Assembly (NCBI GenBank): GCA_021732805.1
Contig: JAKFUJ010000169.1
Location: 1-6,537, forward strand
DNA: 6,537 bases
Reading direction: 5' to 3'
Origin: Betaproteobacteria bacterium
Lineage (GTDB): Bacteria > Pseudomonadota > Gammaproteobacteria > Burkholderiales > SG8-41
Part shown: positions 1 through 6,537 of the stretch, piece by piece
How the letters are laid out: each line of letters begins with the position of its first letter
Position numbering within the stretch: the first letter of the stretch is position 1
Program-made: the position numbers and the translations under genes
The notes under the pieces: generated by a model
The model's input: the letters and a program-made list of their open reading frames with translations, nothing else
Told to the model about the DNA's origin: nothing
Database searches by the model: none

Positions 1-94
1 GCCGACCGCCGAGCGCAAGCGCAAGCTGGCCGCCGCAGTCAAGCGCACACACAAACGCCTGCGTTCGCAACTGCTGCAGCCGAAGCTGTACTAA
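1..94 (+). CDS. rpsU: 30S ribosomal protein S21, 3' end (partial)
   Basis: Only the last 30 complete codons and the TAA stop (92-94) are present; the start lies before the window and base 1 is the third base of a codon. The reading frame starting at position 2 gives a very basic C-terminus, PTAERKRKLAAAVKRTHKRL followed by a short tail ending in LQPKLY. This matches the Arg/Lys-rich C-terminal helix typical of betaproteobacterial S21. S21 is a small protein of the 30S subunit platform, near the site where mRNA pairs with the anti-Shine-Dalgarno sequence, and it is needed for initiation. It is first in the classical rpsU-dnaG-rpoD order, and the terminator about 50 bases downstream would allow it to be made in excess of primase and sigma. 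Confidence 0.93.
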   Translation, partial: PTAERKRKLAAAVKRTHKRLRSQLLQPKLY

Positions 95-147
95 GTTACT
101 GTAATAAGCTGTAAAGCAAGACAGACCGGCGCGCCGTTCCGGCCGTC

Positions 148-184
148 AAAGGGTGCAGGGGTTTCAGCCTCGCACCCTTTTGTC
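148..184 (+). terminator. Rho-independent terminator after rpsU
   Basis: A perfect 9-bp stem is formed by AAAGGGTGC (148-156) and GCACCCTTT (172-180). It can be extended by an inner AGG/CCT pairing, and the descending arm runs directly into a T-rich stretch (178-189). It lies 54 bases after the rpsU stop and just before the yqeY ribosome-binding site. It would therefore limit transcription from rpsU into the downstream genes, in the same place as the partial terminator of the E. coli macromolecular synthesis operon. Termination efficiency cannot be judged from sequence. Confidence 0.85.
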
Positions 185-201
185 ATTTCTGGAGTTCAGC
201 C

Positions 202-651
202 ATGTCCCTGCGTGAACAGATCAATGATGACTTGAAGGCTGCAATGCGCGGCGGTGATGTCGTGCGCCGCGACGCCATCCGTCTGCTGCTCGCGGCGCTT
301 AAGCAGCGCGAAGTCGATGAGCGTAAAACGCTGACCGATGCCGATGTGCTGGGCATCATTGAAAAAATGCTCAAGCAGCGCCGTGATTCGATCAACCAGT
401 TCGAGCAGGGTGGCCGGCAGGATCTGGCGGACAAGGAAAAACAGGAACTGGTGTTGTTGCAGGCGTACATGCCGCAGGCGCTGAGCGATGATGAAATCGC
501 GGCTGCGGTTGCAACCGCTGTGGCCGAAACCGGCGCTGCCGCACCAGCGGACATGGGCAAGGTAATGGCTGTGCTGAAACCGAAGCTGGCCGGACGCGCC
601 GACATGACCAAAGTGTCCAGTGCGGTGAAGGCGCACCTCATAAAATCATAA
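202..651 (+). CDS. yqeY: GatB/YqeY domain protein
   Basis: A complete 149-residue protein of normal length for the YqeY family. The ATG at 202 is preceded by GGAG at 191-194 with a 7-base spacer, which fixes the start. Residues about 1-92 are a helical, charged N-terminal domain (MSLREQINDDLKAAMRGGD, then RRDAIRLLLAALKQREVDER, ending at LLQAYMPQALSDDE). Residues about 97-149 form the small C-terminal helical domain with the conserved DMGKVMAVLKPKLAGRADMT stretch. The family is homologous to the tail domain of GatB, the tRNA-binding subunit of the tRNA-dependent amidotransferase; the function of the free-standing protein is not firmly established. Its place between rpsU and dnaG is common in betaproteobacteria. 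No signal peptide or membrane segment is visible. No good promoter is seen between rpsU and this gene, so it may depend on read-through of the rpsU terminator. Confidence 0.93.
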   Translation: MSLREQINDDLKAAMRGGDVVRRDAIRLLLAALKQREVDERKTLTDADVLGIIEKMLKQRRDSINQFEQGGRQDLADKEKQELVLLQAYMPQALSDDEIAAAVATAVAETGAAAPADMGKVMAVLKPKLAGRADMTKVSSAVKAHLIKS

Positions 652-701
652 GTAATTGTTTTTATTTATTTTATTTGAATTTGCCGGCAACGGCTGCAAT
701 C

Positions 702-730
702 ATCGCTGAAGCAGCGCACTACCCTATAAT
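702..730 (+). promoter_or_regulatory. Putative sigma-70 promoter for dnaG
   Basis: A perfect -10 hexamer TATAAT lies at 725-730. No convincing -35 box exists at the normal spacing (702-707 reads ATCGCT), so the promoter is either weak or activator-dependent. A short inverted repeat, CGCTG-AAG-CAGCG (704-716), overlaps the -35 to spacer region and could be a protein-binding site. An AT-rich tract (652-680) lies further upstream. The predicted transcript start is near 737, some 55 bases before the preferred dnaG start. Such a promoter would let dnaG escape the rpsU terminator. Confidence 0.5.
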
Positions 731-740
731 TCCCTGATGC

Positions 741-763
741 CCGGGGCCTGCAGCAGGCCCCGG
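741..763 (+). other. GC-rich hairpin in the dnaG 5' leader
   Basis: Bases 741-750 (CCGGGGCCTG) and 754-763 (CAGGCCCCGG) are perfect reverse complements separated by a 3-base loop (CAG), giving a 10-bp stem almost entirely of G-C pairs. No T tract follows, so it is not a standard intrinsic terminator. It falls 10-16 bases after the TATAAT box, so it would sit at the very 5' end of a transcript starting near 737. Possible roles are mRNA protection, a pause or processing site, or translational control of dnaG. The pairing is seen directly; the role is inference. Confidence 0.75.
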
Positions 764-792
764 CTTCCGGAGTGGAGCAAGTTGCCGCACGC

Positions 793-2553
793 ATGATTCC
801 GCAGTCGTTCATTCAGGATTTGCTCGGCCGGGTCGACGTCGTCGAAGTCGTCGATCGCCATGTCAAACTCAAGCGCAGCGGCGCCAATTATTCGGCGTGC
901 TGCCCGTTTCACACCGAAAAATCCCCATCGTTCACTGTCAGTCCGACCAAGCAGTTCTATCACTGCTTCGGTTGCGGCGCGCACGGCACCGCCATCGGCT
1001 TCATGATGGAGTACAGCAGCATGGGTTTTGTCGATGCGGTGAAGGATCTCGCGCAAAGCGTCGGCATGCAGGTGCCGGTAGAGGCGCGTTCCGAACAGGC
1101 GCAGCGGCGTGCCGAAGAAGGCCCGAATCTGTACGGCGTGCTGTTGCAGGCCGCGCAGTTTTATCGCGATCAACTGAAAAGTGCGCCACAGGCGATTGAA
1201 TACCTGAAGCGCCGCGGCCTGTCAGGGGATATCGCCAAACATTTCGGTATCGGCTACGCGCCGGATGGCTGGCAGAACCTCGAGCAGGTGTTCAGCAATT
1301 ATGCTGACAAGTCGCTCGATGCCGCAGGGTTGGTAAAGCAGAATGAGGAAGGCCGGCGTTACGATGTGTTCCGTGATCGCATCATGTTTCCGATTGTCGA
1401 TGTCCGCGGCAACATCATCGGATTCGGCGGTCGGGTGCTGGGAGAAGGAGAGCCTAAATATCTCAATTCCCCGGAGACACCGGTATTCGAGAAGGGGCGC
1501 GAACTCTACGGCTTGTTTCAGGCGCGACGCGCGATCCGCGATGCCGGCTGCGTGATTGTGGTTGAAGGCTACATGGACGTGGTGGCGCTGGCGCAGGCGG
1601 GTGTCGAATATGCGGTGGCAACGCTGGGCACGGCGACCACGCCAGTACATGTGCAAAAACTGCTGCGCCAGTCCGATGAAGTGGTGTTCTGTTTCGACGG
1701 TGATGCTGCCGGTCGCCGCGCCGCATGGCGAGCGCTGGAAAACAGTCTTGCGCATCTGGTTGACGGCAAGCAGTTGCGTTTCCTGTTCCTGCCGGACGGC
1801 GAAGATCCCGATACTTATGTGCGGTCCAACGGCAAGGCTGCATTTGAAGGTTTGCTGGGCAAGGCGGTGCCGCTGTCCCGGTTTTTGCAGGACGAACTGC
1901 GTTCCGGTGTGGACATCAGCGCCTCTGAAGGCCGCGCCAAGCTCATGCAGCAAGCGAAACCGTTGGTGAAACAGATTGCAGCGCCGATGTTGTCATTGCT
2001 GATCCGCAAGGAGCTGGCGCAGCTCGTCGGAGTGTCGCAGCAGGAGCTTGATACGCAGTTCGACATCAGGAATCAGCCCGCACAGGGCCCGGCCCGGCGG
2101 GTCGCCCCGGATGCGCGGTCGATACTGCGCACCGTTCTGGAATTACTGGTACTGGAACCCCAGCTGGCGGTGCTGGTCAGCCGTCGCGATCTTGCCGAGG
2201 CGGCAGGCTTGCCCGGCGTGGACCAGGACGAACTGCAGGTGCTGGACGCCGTGCTTGAAGTCATTGGTTTTGGCCAGGCGCCGGTTAATCTCGGGGAGGT
2301 ATTTCGCGGTTTGCCGCACGAAGCCCTGGTCCGGCAGGCCGAGATTGGCGCGTTGCGCTGGCAGGACCGGCTGCTGGAGCCGGCAGAACTCGAAGCTGAA
2401 TTCAAGGGGGCCTGGGAGCAGGCTATGGTCTTGATTCGTAAGGCAGGGGTGAACGCTTTACTGGAGAAATCAAAACGGCAGGCGTTGAGTTCTGAAGATC
2501 AGGCCCAATATCGTCTTTTGCAACAAGCACTTAGCATGCCAGCCAGCAAGTGA
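793..2553 (+). CDS. dnaG: DNA primase
   Basis: The DnaG primase makes RNA primers for the lagging strand and for origin firing, working with the DnaB helicase at the fork. From ATG 793 the protein has 586 residues, normal for the family. Domains in order: a CHC2 zinc-binding domain with ligands C37, H40, C58 and C61 (CCPFH and HCFGCG); an RNA polymerase domain with YDVFRDR (190-196) and an RVLGEGEPKYLNSPETPVF-type basic motif; a TOPRIM fold with E258 (VVEGYMD) and D302/D304 (CFDGD), the metal-binding acidic residues; and a helical C-terminal helicase-binding domain (about 443-586). No key residue is missing. A GTG at 772 would add seven residues (MEQVAAR). I prefer 793 because relatives begin MIPQSFIQDLL, although the nearest Shine-Dalgarno match (GGAG, 774-777) is 15 bases away, which is long. 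rpoD follows 68 bases later. Confidence 0.97.
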   Translation: MIPQSFIQDLLGRVDVVEVVDRHVKLKRSGANYSACCPFHTEKSPSFTVSPTKQFYHCFGCGAHGTAIGFMMEYSSMGFVDAVKDLAQSVGMQVPVEARSEQAQRRAEEGPNLYGVLLQAAQFYRDQLKSAPQAIEYLKRRGLSGDIAKHFGIGYAPDGWQNLEQVFSNYADKSLDAAGLVKQNEEGRRYDVFRDRIMFPIVDVRGNIIGFGGRVLGEGEPKYLNSPETPVFEKGRELYGLFQARRAIRDAGCVIVVEGYMDVVALAQAGVEYAVATLGTATTPVHVQKLLRQSDEVVFCFDGDAAGRRAAWRALENSLAHLVDGKQLRFLFLPDGEDPDTYVRSNGKAAFEGLLGKAVPLSRFLQDELRSGVDISASEGRAKLMQQAKPLVKQIAAPMLSLLIRKELAQLVGVSQQELDTQFDIRNQPAQGPARRVAPDARSILRTVLELLVLEPQLAVLVSRRDLAEAAGLPGVDQDELQVLDAVLEVIGFGQAPVNLGEVFRGLPHEALVRQAEIGALRWQDRLLEPAELEAEFKGAWEQAMVLIRKAGVNALLEKSKRQALSSEDQAQYRLLQQALSMPASK

Positions 2554-2578
2554 AAAGGTTGGTGGTTTGCGTTATAAT
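2550..2578 (+). promoter_or_regulatory. Putative sigma-70 promoter for rpoD
   Basis: A perfect -10 box TATAAT lies at 2573-2578. GTGAAA at 2550-2555 (4 of 6 bases matching TTGACA) sits exactly 17 bases upstream. The promoter overlaps the dnaG stop codon (TGA 2551-2553), and the transcript would start near 2585, leaving a leader of about 37 bases before rpoD. This would give RpoD synthesis independent of dnaG, as expected because far more sigma than primase is needed. No heat-shock-type promoter was recognised. Confidence 0.6.
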
Positions 2579-2621
2579 TTCAGGCTTTTTCACTGAACCA
2601 TCGCCCGGCGGAGCCTAATCC

Positions 2622-4967
<2,346 letters not shown>

Positions 4968-4972
4968 GATTT

Positions 4973-5001
4973 TCCGGTGCGGCCATGCGCGGTGCGCCGG
5001 A
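4973..5001 (+). terminator. Hairpin after rpoD, possible weak terminator
   Basis: TCCGGTGC (4973-4980) pairs with GCGCCGGA (4994-5001) to give an 8-bp stem with one G-U pair, beginning six bases after the rpoD stop. Only a short, mixed sequence follows (TTCGCTGATC) with no T tract, so strong intrinsic termination is doubtful. It may instead protect the mRNA 3' end or act with Rho. Confidence 0.35.
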
Positions 5002-5062
5002 TTCGCTGATCAGGGCCTGGCAGGGTACCCCCCCCCATTTTTAGCATCTGCCAGAAGTGGGG

Positions 5063-5146
5063 TTAAGCAGCGAGCCTCAATTTCTGCGTGGGCGTGATGC
5101 CGCCCAAAGCCATATTCGGCCGTTCGTGATTGTATGTCCATAACCA
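5063..5146 (-). pseudogene. IS3-family transposase, C-terminal fragment (minus strand)
   Basis: Reading the minus strand from 5146 down to the TAA at 5065-5063 gives 27 codons: WLWTYNHERPNMALGGITPT followed by QKLRLAA and the stop. This is a very typical end of IS3-family integrase-type (rve domain) transposases, where WxxxYNxxRPxxALGxxTP is conserved. The fragment is too short for gene callers and lacks all catalytic residues. The upstream codons on the same strand (about 5147-5175) read GFTGIGHP-like sequence that I do not recognise as transposase, so the break lies near 5147. It belongs to a different transposase from the plus-strand fragment, since both cover the same C-terminal segment with different residues. 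Confidence 0.8.
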
Positions 5147-5171
5147 GGGGTGGCCGATGCCGGTGAAGCCT

Positions 5172-5411
5172 CCACTACAATTCATCCAGAGAGGAAAACC
5201 TACCCAGAACGCCTACATCGAACGCTTCAATCGTACTTACCGCCGCGGCGTATTGGACTGCTACGTCTTCAACTCGCCGGCGGAAGTCCGTGCGATCACT
5301 GAGGACTGGCTTGAGCACTACAACCATCGTCGGCGCCATGAATCACTCGGTCGCATCCCATCGAAGTCCTATCCTGTGACAAAATCCCCTAACAGGTTGT
5401 TGAAAAAGTGA
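5172..5411 (+). pseudogene. IS3-family transposase, C-terminal fragment (plus strand)
   Basis: From about 5172 the frame reads PLQFIQRGKPTQNAYIERFN, then RTYRRGVLDCYVF and DWLEHYNHRRRHESLGRIPS. This is the C-terminal part of an IS3-type DDE (rve) transposase. The glutamate of NAYIERFNRTYR corresponds to the final E of the DDE triad; the two aspartates and the N-terminal DNA-binding part are missing. An open frame reaches back to a TTG at 5130, but that part is antisense to the other transposase remnant and is not a real N-terminus. The last codons (NRLLKK, stop TGA 5409-5411) run into the left inverted repeat of the small element starting at 5393, so the original stop was probably replaced by that insertion. 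Non-functional remnant. Confidence 0.85.
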
Positions 5412-5533
5412 TGCGCGAGCGCGTGGGGAGCGAAGCGACCAAGCGCACACGCGTGCAAATCTTTGATTTTATGAGGGTTGAAAAATCGATCATGCCAAGT
5501 TGAAGCGATGTTCTGGAGTTTTTCAACACCCTG
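5393..5533. mobile_element. Short inverted-repeat element (MITE-like or solo IS remnant)
   Basis: CAGGTTGTTGAAAAA (5393-5407) and TTTTTCAACACCCTG (5519-5533) are inverted repeats matching at 14 of 15 positions; with the flanking TAA/TTA the match is 17 of 18. They enclose 111 bases without a coding frame. The flanks CTAA (5389-5392) and TTAA (5534-5537) differ by one base and may be a worn 4-bp target duplication. A partial further copy of the end motif (AGGGTTGAAAAA, 5474-5485) lies inside. Such TGTTGAAAAA ends occur on several DDE insertion sequences; the parent family cannot be named from this alone. It overlaps the end of the plus-strand transposase fragment, so it probably inserted later. 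Confidence 0.6.
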
Positions 5534-5599
5534 TTAACCTCTGCTTTCGGCTGGATCGAAAAAACGGGGAGGCTTCAACTGCGTTTATTTTCTTTACGA

Positions 5600-5676
<77 letters not shown>

Positions 5677-5713
5677 ATTGGGTTGCGGGCGGAAGAGGTT
5701 CGCGAGAAATGCT

Positions 5714-5763
5714 GCACCATATCCGGTAATGATGACGCACTGAGATGGTGCGTCGTGCACCAT
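5714..5763. other. Mutually exclusive hairpins in the tRNA / NTF2-like gene spacer
   Basis: Three perfect 7-bp pairings share bases: GCACCAT (5714-5720) with ATGGTGC (5745-5751); GACGCAC (5734-5740) with GTGCGTC (5748-5754); and ATGGTGC (5745-5751) with GCACCAT (5757-5763, 5-base loop). TGCACCATA occurs as a direct repeat at 5713 and 5756. No T run follows on either strand, so terminator activity is uncertain. The place, between a plus-strand tRNA and the 3' end of a minus-strand gene, would fit a transcription end region for both. Confidence 0.5.
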
Positions 5764-5781
5764 AATTGAGCTAGAGAACGA

Positions 5782-6222
5782 TTACAGAGGTACGATTCCC
5801 GCTCGCGACAGCAAAATTTCCGCGCTGTCGTTCCAGACCCCCATTTGGACAATCTTGCCGTTGCGTAGCAGGTAACGATCGACATAACGATTGCCTGAGA
5901 AGGGCGTGCCGTCCAGCCACTCCCCGTATAACGATCCTATGCTGTAAACGACTGTTTCTTCAGCAGTTCCGCCCGTAACGACTTCGGTGCGTTCGAATTT
6001 CTTTTTGACCCATTTGTAGCGGCTTTTGTTGAATGCCGCCGCCTCTGCCGGGTCTTTCATTTTGCGGCCGCCGGTGAAGGTGATATCGAGTTCGGCATCG
6101 ATGAATGCCCTGGCGGCAACCGGATCAGGAATCATCAGGGTCGTCAGATAGGCCTCAACAATCGCTGCCGGATCATCGGGTTGCACGGCACGTTTGAAGT
6201 CGGCGTCAGAAGTCATGGTCAT
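5782..6222 (-). CDS. SnoaL/NTF2-like domain protein
   Basis: A 146-residue protein when started at MTMTSDADF (ATG 6222-6220). A start two codons later (6216) fits the weak upstream GGA better, and the frame stays open to an ATG at 6294, but those extra residues (MPSLCRVRRDG...) look non-native and have no good ribosome-binding site. The sequence resembles small cone-shaped NTF2-like folds: N-terminal helices (DPAAIVEAYLTTLMIPDPVAARAF, about 17-40), a strand with DITFTGGRKM (46-55), and C-terminal strands (FSGNRYVDRYLLRNGKIVQM, 108-127, then GVWNDSAE). Such proteins include ketosteroid-isomerase-like enzymes, polyketide cyclases and binding proteins of unknown role; substrate and reaction cannot be predicted. 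No signal peptide is seen. It is transcribed away from the neighbouring ABC transporter gene, with 128 bases between the two starts. Confidence 0.75.
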   Translation of the reverse strand: MTMTSDADFKRAVQPDDPAAIVEAYLTTLMIPDPVAARAFIDAELDITFTGGRKMKDPAEAAAFNKSRYKWVKKKFERTEVVTGGTAEETVVYSIGSLYGEWLDGTPFSGNRYVDRYLLRNGKIVQMGVWNDSAEILLSRAGIVPL

Positions 6223-6287
6223 CAGTCCGTTGGTCCATGCCCGGACTTTAGCAAGAGTTGCTCCATCACGTCGAACACGGCACAGGC

Positions 6288-6318
6288 TTGGCATACCGCT
6301 TGCTTTTATGGCTATGTA
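6288..6318 (+). promoter_or_regulatory. Possible promoter for the ABC binding-protein gene
   Basis: TTGGCA (6288-6293) resembles a -35 box, and TATGTA (6313-6318) or the overlapping CTATGT a -10 box, with 19 or 18 bases between them. The gene start follows about 32 bases later. The match is imperfect. The region lies in the 128-base gap between divergent genes, where shared control is possible. No clear operator was seen. Confidence 0.3.
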
Positions 6319-6350
6319 ATCAACATCAATCCGACTTCGAGGAGATCACG

Positions 6351-6537
6351 ATGAATTTCAAAAGCGTTTTTTCACGCGCCAACCGTCTGCTGCGTTATGC
6401 GGCTTTCGCGGTGGTACTGGGATTTTCTGTCGCCGCCGGCGCTCAGGAGACGATCAAGATCGGGCTGATCACCGCACTTTCCGGACAATCTGCGCGGGCG
6501 GGGGAGGCAATTACCCGAGGCCTGACCATTGCGATTG
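6351..6537 (+). CDS. ABC transporter periplasmic binding protein, branched-chain amino acid type (5' part)
   Basis: The first 62 codons of a gene that runs off the window. ATG 6351 has a GGAG at 6341-6344 with a 6-base spacer. The product begins with a clear Sec signal peptide: basic n-region (MNFKSVFSRANRLLRY), hydrophobic core (AAFAVVLGFSVAA, about 17-29), and a likely signal peptidase I site after A31 (AGA-QE). The mature start QETIKIGLITALSGQSARAG is the first strand and ligand-loop motif of type I periplasmic binding proteins of the LivJ/LivK (Peripla_BP_6) family, where IGxxxxLSGxxAxxG is conserved. These proteins deliver branched-chain amino acids, amides, urea or aromatic compounds to an inner-membrane ABC importer. 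The ligand cannot be told from this part, and permease or ATPase genes would be expected downstream. Confidence 0.85.
   Translation, partial: MNFKSVFSRANRLLRYAAFAVVLGFSVAAGAQETIKIGLITALSGQSARAGEAITRGLTIAI

Larger units (their letters stand above)
5020..5413. mobile_element. IS3-family insertion-sequence debris (two opposed remnants)
   Basis: This stretch joins the 3' portions of two IS3-type transposase genes in opposite orientation, with their truncated sides meeting at roughly 5147-5174. The left outer flank (5020-5062) contains a run of nine C (5028-5036) and probably includes the terminal region of the left element. No full-length transposase, orfA or frameshift window is present, so it cannot move by itself. 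The outer left limit is approximate because no partner inverted repeat is found in the window. Confidence 0.75.

Noticed and set aside
652..680. T-rich stretch after yqeY as an intrinsic terminator
   Set aside because: No GC-rich stem precedes it; only a weak AT-rich pairing is possible. It may simply be an AT-rich upstream promoter region.
1222..1953. 243-codon open frame on the minus strand opposite dnaG
   Set aside because: Antisense shadow of dnaG in GC-rich DNA, with low-complexity His/Arg/Ala composition and no recognisable domain.
5028..5036. C9 tract as a phase-variation switch
   Set aside because: It lies in IS debris outside any intact reading frame and not between promoter elements of a gene.
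5130..5174. TTG start and N-terminal part of the plus-strand transposase frame
   Set aside because: These codons are the complement of the minus-strand transposase remnant and the junction; transposase similarity starts only around 5172.
6223..6294. Longer N-terminus for the NTF2-like protein from ATG 6294
   Set aside because: The added residues are not like the family, have no good Shine-Dalgarno sequence, and would cover most of the divergent promoter region.

Overview
The window looks like the chromosome of a betaproteobacterium (Burkholderiales/Nitrosomonadales-like). This rests on the gene order rpsU-yqeY-dnaG-rpoD, the DnaG N-terminus beginning MIPQSFIQDLL, the RpoD sequence with a long Lys/Ala-rich N-terminal extension, and a moderately high GC content. 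The assignment comes from recognising families, not from a database search.

Positions 1-4967 are the macromolecular synthesis locus. It holds the 3' end of rpsU (ribosomal protein S21) followed by a clear intrinsic terminator, then yqeY (GatB/YqeY-type tRNA-binding protein), dnaG (primase) and rpoD (primary sigma factor). These link initiation of translation, replication and transcription. A TATAAT box lies in front of both dnaG and rpoD, so each gene probably has its own promoter in addition to read-through. The putative dnaG transcript would begin with a 10-bp GC hairpin. RpoD is intact and carries a basic N-terminal tail built partly from a decaying 15-bp tandem repeat.

Positions 4968-5599 contain no intact gene. 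They hold insertion-sequence debris: the C-terminal ends of two different IS3-family transposases pointing away from each other (minus strand 5063-5146, plus strand about 5172-5411). Beside and overlapping the second is a roughly 141-bp element bounded by near-perfect inverted repeats (5393-5533). It resembles a non-autonomous (MITE-like) element or a solo IS remnant.

Positions 5600-5676 encode a tRNA with anticodon CAU and an encoded CCA end. It is either elongator tRNA-Met or tRNA-Ile2, the substrate of TilS. Behind it is a short spacer with mutually exclusive hairpins. A minus-strand SnoaL/NTF2-like protein gene (5782-6222) follows. Diverging from it is the start of a periplasmic branched-chain-amino-acid-type ABC transporter binding protein (6351 to the window end).

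I do not see a convincing new biological system here. Most of the window is a conserved housekeeping locus. The points most worth a second look are the nested mobile-element debris between rpoD and the tRNA, the small inverted-repeat element, the tRNA's identity, the hairpin at the expected 5' end of dnaG mRNA, and the basic repeat tail of RpoD.
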